DNA from: Blasia pusilla
Lineage: Eukaryota > Marchantiophyta > Marchantiopsida > Blasiales
Assembly (NCBI GenBank): GCA_050084515.1
Contig: CM114275.1
Coordinates: forward strand, 9,486,001 to 9,550,000
Length of the DNA: 64,000 nucleotides
Reading direction: 5' to 3'
A model generated the notes under the pieces. That model was not told where the DNA came from, did no database searches, and worked only from the letters and a program-made list of their open reading frames with translations. The translations under genes were made by a program, and so were the position numbers. The stretch's first letter is position 1. Each line of letters opens with the position of its first letter. This document shows, piece by piece, positions 12,935 to 23,385 of this stretch.

Positions 12935-13345
12935 TCATGCAAGCACTTTCTCTCTGATAAAATGATAGTGCACCTCAACATGCTTTGTACGAGCATGAAA
13001 CACAAGGTTATTAGTAAGCTTGATACTACTAATATTGTCTGTATATATTACACTAGATCCTAAGTTACAAACACCAATCTCAACAAGTAATCGATGAAGC
13101 CACACCGCCTCACATGCTGCATTGGTTGCTCCTATGTATTTAGGCTTTGTTGGAGATGAAGCAAATGTAGGTTGCTTCTTTGAAGCCAAACTTATAGCTA
13201 CACTTCCCCATGTAAATGAATAACCAGATGTGGAGTGTTTATCAGTCACACTTTCTGCCCAATCAGCATGTGTGAAGCCCTGTAATTGTAAACTCTAAGA
13301 AGGTTAAAATTGAAACATGAATTGAACACAAAGTTTGACATACCG
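12935..13345 (-). pseudogene. Copia RNase H C-terminal fragment
   Basis: The 104-residue frame 12935-13249 shows STSGYSFTWGSVAISLASKKQ, the YIGATNAACEAVWLHRLL block, a TDN triplet and HARTKHVEVHYHFIREKV. These are the conserved end of copia-type pol. The ADW block just upstream continues in another frame. Confidence 0.85.
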
Positions 13346-13550
13346 CATAATCCTCCTTACAACATCAAGGTGAGGTTTTCGAGGTGCTTGCATAAATTGG
13401 CTCTCTAGGCCAAATGCATAGCTCAAATCTGGGGTAGGATCCTCGTTATATGTCGTTTTGAATTGAACCTTTATTTTTGAATCGATGAACAGGATGTGTT
13501 ACTCTACTTGATCTACGAAGTTGTTGTTCAGAGGTGGATACCTCTGACAC

Positions 13551-14530
13551 CTAACTCAAGCTCTGACTAGTGTCAACAAAATGAATACGTACTCTTCTCG
13601 TCCATGGACTCACAGATTTAACTGAAAAATCTAGGACCTCCCCTAGTCCTGCACTAATACTTGGGGAATTTGTAGATAATGTTTGTGGGTTTACAATCAT
13701 ATTGTCCCCCTTAACAGACGAGTTTAGAGGTAGGATAGGTTTAGATGGAGCATACCATGACTTTAGCTTATCAAAGACAACATCGCGACTAATATAAGCT
13801 GCGTAGAGGATGGAATGTAGCACTTATATCCCTTCCATCAACGTAGCCAATAAATATACATCTTTCAGATTTGGGGTCTTATTTTCGACGTCTTTCAGAA
13901 GGAACATGAGCATAACAAATAGAACCAAATACTTCCAAGAAAGAAAATCAGGTTTACTTCCTGTGAAGACTTCAAATGGAGTCTTATCATAAACTCTTGC
14001 TGTTGGAGTTCAGTTGATTAAGAAGACTGCACATAATACAACTCTACCCAATATACCGTAGGCATGTTCTTCCCATTCAGGATAGCTCGTGCCGCCTCAG
14101 CAATATGACGATTCTTCCTCTCACCCACTCCATTTTGTTGTGGAGTGTAACGACACATCAATTGATGTTGGATGCTATTTTTACGTAAGTAATCATCAAA
14201 CTCTGTTGAAAGATACTCTCCTCCTCCATCACAACATAATTTTAGAATATGTTCTCAAGTTTGCTTCTCTAATAGAACTCTAAATGTTTGGAACATTGAG
14301 AATACCTCTAACTTGGCTTTCAGAAAGTATATCCATATATATCTAGAGAAGTCATCAATAAATGAAACAAAGTACTGGAAACCACTAAGGTTATGATGTG
14401 ATGCTGTCCACACATCATTGTAAATCAACTCCAATATCTTGGACGCTCTTCTATCTTGCTTTGGAAATGGAAATTTAGCTTGTTTTCCAAATTGGAAAGC
14501 AGGACATACCTCTAACGTAGCAGGACTCGG
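13551..14530 (-). pseudogene. Copia integrase remnant
   Basis: Translated leftward, broken frames keep integrase core pieces. These are WFPVLCFIY (the usual FSRY context is damaged), the central CNG(V)GGE-like stretch around 14180-14240, a LPYPEWEEHAYG-type block, and a C-terminal frame 13551-13823 with VLHSILYAAYISRDVVFDE-like residues. Many stops. The assignment comes from order and spacing with the neighbouring fragments. Confidence 0.6.
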
Positions 14531-14542
14531 TCATTTAGGAAG

Positions 14543-15079
14543 TCATATGACTAGATTAGATGCTGAAAGACTCAGTAATCTTTGAAGATTCATATGTCCA
14601 ATTCTCTTGTGCCACATATCTAGATCTGTGACTTGTTGGTCTGTTTGACCATACATTCTTGTTTGAATCTCTCGCATAGAAACATCTAATTTGAACATTC
14701 TGCCAGATCTAGTTCCTTTGGCTATTGTAGTCTGGTCATCCATTGTTTCAATGAAACAATCATCTATGTTTAACTTCACTTGATAACCCTGTTCTAATAT
14801 CTGTCTGACAGAGATCAAGTTTCCTGTAATCGTAGGAACATAGAGAACATTTCCAAGAGCACAATGACCATCTGATGCTATTAGAACTTTATCAAAATGC
14901 GTGATATGATGTTTAGTGTCATCTCCTATGAGCACTATTGCAGGATCTTTCACGGGCTCCATACTACTAAACCATTTAGCTTGGGAGGTCATGTTATTTG
15001 ATGCACCAAAGTCAATGTACCAATCTGTTGTTGAGTCTTTCTTGACCATTGCTCCCATATGATAAGTCGTGAACAACAT
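14543..15079 (-). pseudogene. Copia protease / GAG-pre-integrase fragment
   Basis: The 178-residue open frame contains WYIDFGAS, the position of the retroviral aspartic-protease triad, which is normally D-[ST]-G-A-S. The serine is replaced by phenylalanine, so the protease would be inactive. Near the end, LDMWHKRIGHMNLQRL is the pre-integrase histidine motif. This is part of the leftward copia element. Confidence 0.75.
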
Positions 15080-15264
15080 GTGCTCAGTTTGTAAATATTT
15101 TTGTTCTTCATACTACCCTTGGAGTTGTTGCTCCACAATTTTTTGTTGTAAGACTCATGTTCTCATATCTGCCTTCTTCTTGAAGCAAAAATTTACATAG
15201 TGACCCTTTATCCCACAGTAATTGCAAGATCCAGGAGATTTAGGCGTTAGAGATATCGATATGA

Positions 15265-15600
15265 GCTTGAGGAGGAGTATTCAAGATTGAGTTACAATCA
15301 AGCTCATCAAACAACCTAGCTTAATCTTGGTTATTCAGTTAAGCGCGATTATCTTAACTATGGTTAGTTAATCGTATTTAGTCTAACTCGAGACTATGGT
15401 TAAGATTAGGGTTAGGGTTGCTTGTACATACCCTATATAATTGAGAAGGGGACCAAACTCCACTAATTCTCTCATTGCAAATTTTTTTTATCCATGTGTG
15501 AGTGTGAGCCGTTTCCCACCAATTATGCTTCTTTAGCAATTTTTTACACCTTGTAGGTGCCACATCAAAACTCTTATTCTTTGGGCTTCCTATGTTGAGG
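15265..15600 (+). repeat. Possible copia-type LTR in + orientation
   Basis: A purine tract AGCTTGAGGAGGAG at about 15269 looks like the polypurine tract just before a copia 3' LTR. It is followed 150 bases later by a TATA-like CCCTATATAATTGAGAAGGGG. It points opposite to the copia coding fragments next door, so it would belong to another copy. No second LTR copy is visible; this is a weak call. Confidence 0.25.
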
Positions 15601-18540
15601 AGTCACACTTTCTTTGAGCGATGATCACTCAATCTTCGCGTAAGAGAGTAGTCAAACCTCCATGTTGAGCCTATTTCACCTTTGAAAGGCCCTTGCACTT
15701 AGCTTGTACTTGTAAAGGTGTAAGAGCGGATTGCAAACATTGACTCCTTCCTTTGAGAATAATTTTGTTAATCATGGTTGTATCATATTTAGCTAGATCA
15801 ATGAACGGAACTAGAATAGCATGAGGACATGTTGGTCGTGGTTGGAGAAGAAAGCTCGTGAGGGAAATTTGGGGTTCGGGGCCGTTGGTTACAAGTTCGT
15901 CGTAGAATGTATGGTGTACGTCTGTCAACCCTTTGCTTCTGACCTTGACCATATAGCTTTTTTGCTTGGTTGCGCATGCGGTCAATGCGTGCTCCACCAA
16001 GTGCCAAGATCCTCACAAACTTTGGTCCTATGACATTTGTTAGAGATAAATCACATGCATGCCACATTTGTTTTAGTATACGTTTATGACAAAACATATT
16101 GACTTGGAACTTTTGTGAGAAGATTGCAGCAGTGGAATGTATTTTCGCCAAGTGCATTTGGTGTCATAAAATTGTGACATGTAGTTTATGGAGGCACAGC
16201 TTAAGGAACTCATCCCAAAATAGGAAACATGCATATGATCCATCGAGATAGCCTATCCAAGTGCATGCACCTTTGGTTGAGACATCCATGTGTCAGGTGA
16301 AAATATTGCCTTAGTTTATTTGGGAGCCTCAACTAGCATTCTTGTAGGTAGGACCGTGTGCACTCCTAGGCTATCCCTATCCCTAATCACATCCCCATCC
16401 CTAGCCCTAGCCCTTGCCATCACCAATACAACGGCTTCCTCAATCAATTGAATGACGTTCAATGAATTCACTTGCACTAATGCTTGAGTTTGGGACAAGT
16501 TTATGGAGGTAATGGGTATGGTCCAATTGTGAGGGCTTACTCTTGTCATAAAATTTTGGAGATTTGTGAGCATAGTCGCAAGAAAATTGTAAAGAAGAAG
16601 ACATTAAAAGAATATGTGGCCCTCCACAAGCACAAGAAATAGTTTATAATTGTTAACCACCACATGAAAGTTTGTAACTTTAGTTTTGCACTATTGTTTT
16701 TGATTGTTAAGAACCACATGATTGTCATGAAAAGACAATGTTATTTGGGAAGGATGTTAAACCTTTAAATAATTTTTTTGGGCATTTGGTACCATTTTTT
16801 CTTTTTTCATAGCATGCTCAATACTCCACCATAATGTTGCTTTGTATCACGAATCCCACTCATGGGGTCTAATATTGGAGGATGAGTTCCAAATGATCAT
16901 CCTCAAGAATAAACCCTACAACTTATTATGAATTGGCTCCAAGGTTCCCCTTGAACCAATTCATAATAACTTGTAGGCATACGTTATATTACCACATCAA
17001 TCACCAAGTCTCTCTCAACCTGAAGTACACTATGTACTTTCCTCAAACACCTCTACACTATGTACTTTCCTCAACCACCAAGTCATCTAATAATGGAGGA
17101 GATTCATGGTTAGCATAGAAAGGCCTCTCATAAGGAGTTCATTCCCTCTAATGCCACCCTACTTGAGCAATATTGGCTCAAGTGGAACCACTGCATTCAT
17201 TGTATTAATTAATGTGTGATTCAACACTAAAGGGAAGGGTGACATATACGCACAAGTCCAAGGTAGCAGGTCATAGATATATTCCCTAAGACTTGATTTA
17301 ATCTCAGATACATACGTGTAGTCATGCCTTCAACACCTTAGGGGTATGGTGCTTCACATCATTTTCACATGTCGGTGAGTGCATCGCACCAATGTGGCTA
17401 TTTATAGGATTATTGTGAGGATGGAGTGAAACCATACTAGTTGGGAGGTGGCTAGGTAAGATGGAACATCGCTTAGTGTTGATTTTGAGTGAGACGTGTG
17501 TGTGTGTGTGTGTCTCCTAGGCCTATGTATTAGACATTCTGGCTTAAGAGGAAGCTAGAGAGGTTTTGCGCGACTTGACCACAACATACCCAAATAGCAT
17601 TGGTGAGCAAATTTGTGCTTTGAAGAGTGTGGCTAGGTCTTGAAGATTTACATACATGCAAGGAATCACCCTCAACCATCATTTGTATTTTTCAAGAGAA
17701 GGGACATAAATAAATTTTGATTCACCCAAGATATCATAGTGTCACCACACCATGGTTTGAATACCATGATGATATGCATACATATAGGTCCATAAAGGAA
17801 TGTGATGATTCTCAATCATGGTGGGACCATGGACTTTCATGGAGGAGTTTGACAGTTCGTGCGATAAGAAGAGGAGGAGTAACAAGAAATATTTGACCCC
17901 TTCATAGTAGTCTTTTTCAGATCTAGAGGGCCCTACCATAGATGACTATCAAGAATTTTGAATTATCCATGAGGTGGGGCTCAAAGGGTGAAGTCTATAT
18001 TGGTCTTCAAGATAAAAATCCTCGCTAGGCATGCAAAATATGCTGTAACGATTATGACTATGGCCACAAAGAATGGAGGAGTTTTCAACTTGATTGCGGC
18101 AATGATGCCCATCCAAGACATATCCATAACCATATAGGGCGACAAAGACACAAGAGATAATACTCATAATCTGAGTTATTGTAAATCAACAAAAAAAAAG
18201 ACTAGATGCACACTCAATAACTTCTTGATCATGTGAAACCAAAACCACTCGCATAGTGTGAAGCTTGGATTACTTACAAGGTACTCTAACATATATAGGT
18301 CCGCCACCTTTTGAAAGGAGGTCAAACAAAGAGCTAATGATCTCTTAAGCTCTAGCTCTATTCACAACATATAGCCTTCCTCCCTCTTTTGAGCTTTATC
18401 CTCAATGCCATGTGCACATAGATCACTTCCCCCATCCTAACCAATGATAGCAAGTCAAAAGAGATCTCCTCATGGAGAAGTAAATCATGCACAAAAGTAA
18501 GGATATACTGAAAATGGGAAGTTCTAATTAATACGCCTAA
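15600..18540. other. Repeat-rich spacer, no gene recognised
   Basis: Open frames of about 100 codons occur on the minus strand (15671-16000, 15798-16157, 16316-16573), but none shows a known domain and they overlap in different frames. A short direct repeat (CACTATGTACTTTCCTCAA, about 17027-17067) and an imperfect hairpin (16923-16970) are present. Confidence 0.3.
16923..16970. repeat. Imperfect inverted repeat (hairpin)
   Basis: Left arm TTATTATGAATTGGCTCCAA pairs with a right arm ending TTGAACCAATTCATAATAA, with one mismatch or bulge and a loop of about 5-6 bases. It could be the fold of a tiny MITE or a chance palindrome. Confidence 0.6.
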
Positions 18541-18559
18541 TTTGTCCTTAAATTAGGGG

Positions 18560-18600
18560 TAAGTTGCCATTACTACACGTGGTGTAGTAATGGCAACTTA
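18560..18600. repeat. Perfect 19-bp inverted repeat with 3-base loop
   Basis: The left arm TAAGTTGCCATTACTACAC (18560-18578) is the exact reverse complement of 18582-18600, with loop GTG. A second small stem, CCTAATTT/AAATTAGG, lies just upstream (about 18537-18557). The pair would form two adjacent hairpins. The sequence after it is unusually AT-rich (18660-18960). Confidence 0.9.
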
Positions 18601-19284
18601 TGGGTGGCGATCTTATGGATATATATGGCTCAACCCTAAAGAGGGTCATAGAAAATTTCTTCAACATGAAAAATATATATTAAATTATTTGAAATTTGAA
18701 TTAATATTTAAAAATTTGAATATAATTTTGATTTATGACCTTAAAAATATTTTTAATTGGAAAATTGATTTTAAAAATAACTCAACCAAAAGCAAAATCC
18801 TTATATACAAGACGATTCTCTCTTATGGTTTTTCTTGTGATTCCAACAAAAATTTGATGGGTTTTTCATTTTTGCAAAGGGTGGAATTCATTAGTAAAAA
18901 ATTGTGATAGTTTTTGAGTGAATTTTTTTTCGATTAGCAAGGACCACAAAATTTAAGGAGAAGAGGGCAGACATACGGTTCATTATGTTTCAACTATTTA
19001 TATATATCTCTCCTTTTGGTAATGGAGGAAAATATTGGGAGAGCACCGGCATGGGGAAATCCGCCCCACATACTCAATCCCTATAAAAAAATTGGGAAGC
19101 GCTTCCGCGCGCCACTCTTCCACACGAAGAATTGGCAAAGGAAACATCACAAGTAAGCAGCTCTTGCTCCAATGAGCACTCCCATGAACCGCTGGACGGG
19201 GGATACGATCCCCAACCTGAAAAACCAGCGAGTGACTAGGGAGCTCCCCCATGAAGCTCTCTCACTCACTCATTCTCTCTTTGT
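18601..19284. other. AT-rich spacer, no gene recognised
   Basis: 18660-18960 is strongly A/T-biased with poly-A runs. The 105-codon open frame at 18590-18907 has a composition expected from AT-rich non-coding DNA. No domain is seen. Confidence 0.3.
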
Positions 19285-19801
19285 AAAATAATATCCAATC
19301 TCTCTCACAACACCATAGTTCTCACATGTGTGCACTCTCACATGTTTCTCTCAATGTCAAACCAAACCCACTCTCCTAATGAGAGGCTTGGCTTACACAC
19401 ATAAGGCAAGAAAGACCATAGTTCCGCCGCCTCATGTCAAGAGGTTCAACAAAGAGAGAATGAGCTCTCAATCTCTCTCTCCTTGAGGTATACTCCTTCC
19501 ATCTCCCAAGTTCTCTCCATGGTAACCTATGCTCGAAAGTCACCTCCTTGGCTCTTGACCTGATGTAGGAGGTCAAGGGACACTTACCAAAAATAGAAAC
19601 CTGATCATATACTCAAAATGGCACTGACCTAAAATAGTAAGTTCCTCAATATGGCTCCAAATGAGCCGAAACGAAGGGGAAACCTGCTCTCTCAGATTTC
19701 CTCGGGTCTCAATAGGTCATCCTCAACCTACTGAGCCTATCCTCCACTACCCAAGAAGGCGGTCTTCTAGATCTCATCGATCTCTCCTAAAATACGTGAC
19801 A
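19285..19801 (-). repeat. Gypsy LTR (3' LTR of the leftward element)
   Basis: Read leftward it starts TGTCACG at 19801 and matches the LTR at 33149-33786 over most of its length. Matching parts include the AGATCTAG start region, GAGAGAGCAGGTTTCC, a GGCTCATTTGGAGCC palindrome and GAGAGTGGGTTTGGTTTGACAT. The far end is truncated near 19285. Internal coding sequence abuts TGTCACG directly, with no PHD module between, unlike the rightward copy. Confidence 0.85.
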
Positions 19802-22290
19802 CGTCCCTCCAATAAGAGAACACCAGATGGCAAAAACTCACGCACTCTCAAGATGGTGCGTCATGCAGTCACATCCAATGTCGTGGGTGCCGTTTGATGC
19901 AAGTAGACATAGTCTCCATGATGAAACCTCCAGATAGTAGATCGATAACCACCTCCGTGAATAGTCGTATACCTCAACGTATCCTGATGCTGCGCAATCG
20001 CCAAGTTCTCAAACGCCATGGGCATCACTCTCCGAAATCACTCAGCCCTCTCAGAACATGCTCTCATCCATACATCAAGTCATCAAGGTTCAAAATCTCA
20101 CCAACATCTTGACGAATGGCCCCGGGTAAATCTGGCTCTCGGCCATAAAGCAACAAGTACGGTGAGAAAGATGCTAAGGATGCTGGCCTGTTGAATCTGT
20201 ATCTTATCGCCAACCACGGAAACTGAAGGTCCCAATCTCCTAGTTGACCTCTCTCCAATCCTCTCTTCACCATCTGCACAATCATCTCCGCTAGTCCATC
20301 CGCCTCAGGATGATCTTGGGAGTAGTACGATGGTCGAACAAGGCCTGATCATACAAAGCCTGAAACTCCCTGCAAAACTCCGTACCTCAGCTGGTGCGCC
20401 GTAATGACTCAGCATTCAATCTAGGAAGGCATACGCTACTTCCTCACTCACTTTGTCGGGAAATGCAACCAACTCTATCCACTTTGAGAAGTGCTCGACC
20501 ATCACCAACACACAACGACTATGATGCTCCGTCAAATGTAAAGGTCGTGCAAAATCCAAACTCCATCTATAACCTAAACCCATGATCAGAAGTGGATACA
20601 ACTGAGGAGTGAGAGCATTGAACAATGCCTGGACCCGATCACAAACCATGCATCTGGCAACAAATTGTTGAACGTCAGTCTGCATGCCTTACCACAACAT
20701 TATATCTGGAGCAAGCTGTACGTATGCTTCACTCCAAAATGACCCAACTCCTCGTGGGCATGACGCACCAAACGTGCTCTCTGCGAAGGATGAGGCACTA
20801 CACGCACTCTACCATCCTCCCAAACTTGCAACACATGTGTCCCCTCCCATCGGAACCGTCAGGCTCGCTGTAGGATCCGATCCCGCTCTCTAGCACCCAG
20901 TGTGCTTGCAACGCTGACAGTACGCAGGTACTCCAAGACCACTCCATCATCGTGAATATCTCGGCCATCTGTCGTCTCCTCATCGGCCTCTGGATCTAAG
21001 GACTCTCCATCAGACTTCGCCATCAAAGTCTCAGCAATATGGCTCTCCATAGCCAACAAGCCTAAATAAGCTGACGTGTGCTATCAAGGCACCAATTCCT
21101 CATCACTCTCACCATGCCAAGGAGCTCAAGTCGCATCTCGCTGACTCCGGCATGGGTTACGGCTCAAACCATCTTCATCTTGGTTGAGCGTCCCAGGTCT
21201 ATGTACCACCTGGAAGTCATTCTCCTGCAACAAAAGAGCCCACCTCGTAAGCTTCCCTGTAAGCTTTTCAGACTCCATCAACCACTTAAATCGCAGATGA
21301 TCAGTAATGATGGTAAAGGGGTTGCCGAATAGATAACACCTGAAATGTGCGATATCCCACATTGCAGCCAAGCACTCACCCTCATACAAGCTATACTTTG
21401 CCTCTATAGCGTAAGCCACCACGAACTCTCTACCATCATCGTCATGCTGGGTGAGCACGGCTCCAAGCCCCAACATGCTCCAATCGGTATGCAATTGGAA
21501 AGGACCGCCCCTGATCGGTCTCCTCAATATGGGCGTGGACGTCAATCTATCCTTAGCACCTAAAATACTCTCTCTTGCTCATCCCCCCAGTGCCACTCCT
21601 AATCCACCTTGGTCATCAAGGTTAGCGGCTTTGCAATCAAACTGAAACCCTTGACGTACCGTTGATAGAAGTTCGCCAATCCTATTGGACTCACATCAGT
21701 AGGGCGTGGAATGCGTGAGATAGCCTCTACCTTTGTCTGTTGCACACCAAGGCCCATAGGGAATATTGTATGACCCAGGTACTCAATCTGGTCATAGAAG
21801 AACTTACACTTGCATGAATGTAGCTTGAGCCCATGTAACTGCAATCGTTGAAACATCTCCTCGAGATGTTGCTCATGCTCCTCAATCGTGGCGCTAAAGA
21901 CTACAATGTCATTGGTATAACACCTAGCAAAATCCAGACGTGCCAAGATCCTATCCATGACCCTCTGAAACGCAGCCAAGGCCTTCTTTAAACCAAATGG
22001 TAAGAACCGCCACAGGTACAAGAAATCCTTTCCAAGAGGATCGATGCCCCAAAATGTTGTTTTTTGCCTGTCCTCCAATCTAATAGGCAGCTGATGGTAT
22101 GCGGCGCGAAGATCTCACGAACTGAAAAACTTTGCATGCCCAATAGCATCAAAGATCTCCTCCGGGTGGGCATGGCACACCTATTGGACTTCGTCTACTG
22201 ATATATAGGTCGGTAATCTTCACACATCCGCCTATCTGTCAAGTTGCCATCCGCATCCTTCTTAGCGGGCATAACTATGCAGATGCATAC
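19802..22290 (-). pseudogene. Gypsy pol fragment: RT, RNase H, integrase (leftward copy)
   Basis: Leftward frames in order are RT (21599-22173), RNase H (21126-21545, with the ELMLGLGAVLTQ-type block DWSMLGLGAVLTQHD) and integrase. The integrase has the CMVCD zinc cysteines and SLDF around 20416-20685, and a C-terminal part at 20064-20285. The RT catalytic box reads YTND at 21908-21919 instead of Y-x-D-D: one metal-binding aspartate is asparagine, so it is inactive. Stops and frameshifts separate the frames. The coding order continues upstream (higher coordinates) into the methyltransferase C-terminus. Confidence 0.92.
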
Positions 22291-22879
22291 TCTCCATGCG
22301 ATATCTCCACTAGTCCTGCTCCAACCAAGTTCGGCTCCTACTATGAATCAGAGCCCTCTCTATGTCAATGTACCTATAGGGTTGTAAAAAGATTGGCGTG
22401 TCACTCGAAAACTCAATACGGATCCTTCAGCGTATCCAAATCATGCAAGCTAAATGCAAAACAACTCCTATAACTCCTCAGGAATTGATGTATCCGACGC
22501 TGCTTTCCTCTTGTCAACCTAGGGCCCATATCTCGTTCCCAAACCCCCATTGTGACTACGATAGGACTCTCCGACACGGGTGTCGGTGCTTGCTACGATC
22601 CAACCCCGTCTCAGTCAACAGAACTCAACAGCTCTCATGCAAGCAAGTGTAAAATCAGATCTCTCCCATGTGCAGTACCCGAACCATGCTCGATGATGTG
22701 GCTATCATCTCCCGGAAACAGATCCCAAGAAGTCCAAGGGAGTCTCTCTTGACCCCTAGTGTGTCAATCTCCTTGGGTCTTGCCCCCAACCACTTCCTCA
22801 ACCGTCTCGATAGGCATGGGTCTCACCAACGCAACACTTGTGATCTGTCGCATCCTCAAACAACGCTGCTCAGCTACTC

Positions 22880-23240
22880 CTAAGCTAAAAATCCATATCA
22901 AGCAGTTCAAGTCCATCCCTTAACCCAAGACATGACATTGTGATACCTCTGATAGTGACAATATTGTCGTCACTCTTATGGGGAATCCCATTGCTTGCTC
23001 TCGCTCATCAACGTTGGGCTCCACCAACTGCTCTACTTGGTCATCTCAAACCAAGCCAGGTCCGGACTCCTTGAAGGCCAAGGAAGCGGGAAAACTCACC
23101 AGTGTGGGTAAGGCTGCCCATGGCATTCCAATCCTGTTGACCAAAGTCAACGGCGGTCGATCATTGTGCCTCACTTCTTGTAATCGACAACATGGATCCA
23201 GAATAGAATCCACAAATAAATCGGAGGGGCGCTATGGCAT
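22880..23240 (-). pseudogene. C-terminal part of a retroelement-encoded C5-cytosine DNA methyltransferase (leftward copy)
   Basis: Read leftward, one frame holds DSILDP, NDRPPLTLVNRIG, DEREQAMGFP, then LG-stop-GMDLNCLIWIFSL just before the linker to RT. The ERExAMGFP and LGxxMDLN blocks correspond to conserved motifs IX-X of the DCM/DNMT fold, as found in methyltransferase domains carried by some gypsy elements. Two in-frame stops are visible: a TGA after GPGLV, probably from TGG, and a TAA before GMDLN. The catalytic N-terminal half is not on this strand. The homologous sequence stops at about 23385, where a fragment in the opposite orientation begins. Confidence 0.75.
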
Positions 23241-23385
23241 TGAGATTACCAGTTTCCGGATCCGTGGCATTGACATCATATGGAGCAGCCACAGATATGG
23301 AGGATCCAGGTTGGATGTGCGGGGTTGCCAAGATGGAGGCCGCCGCAGAGTTGGATACAAAATGAGGGGAAGCCGGGAAAAAGAC

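Larger units (their letters stand above)
12930..15250 (-). mobile_element. Decayed Ty1/copia retrotransposon, internal region
   Basis: Leftward copia order is visible. A gag zinc knuckle of form C-x2-C-x4-H-x4-C (CNYCGIKGHYVNFC) lies at about 15178-15220. A protease-like block and GAG-pre-integrase domain lie at 14543-15079, integrase remnants at about 13830-14530, and an RNase H end at 12935-13345. Frames are broken many times, and most of the RT between integrase and RNase H is missing (around 13450-13550). No LTR pair could be matched within the window, so boundaries are approximate. Confidence 0.8.

Noticed and set aside
15398-15422. GATTAGGGTTAGGGTTG, a telomere-like repeat
   Set aside because: There are only two units; this is common by chance and in LTRs. 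It is not an interstitial telomere array.
18590-18907. 105-codon + frame after the hairpin
   Set aside because: Composition (Asn, Lys, Ile, Phe) is that of AT-rich random DNA. No homology is recognised.
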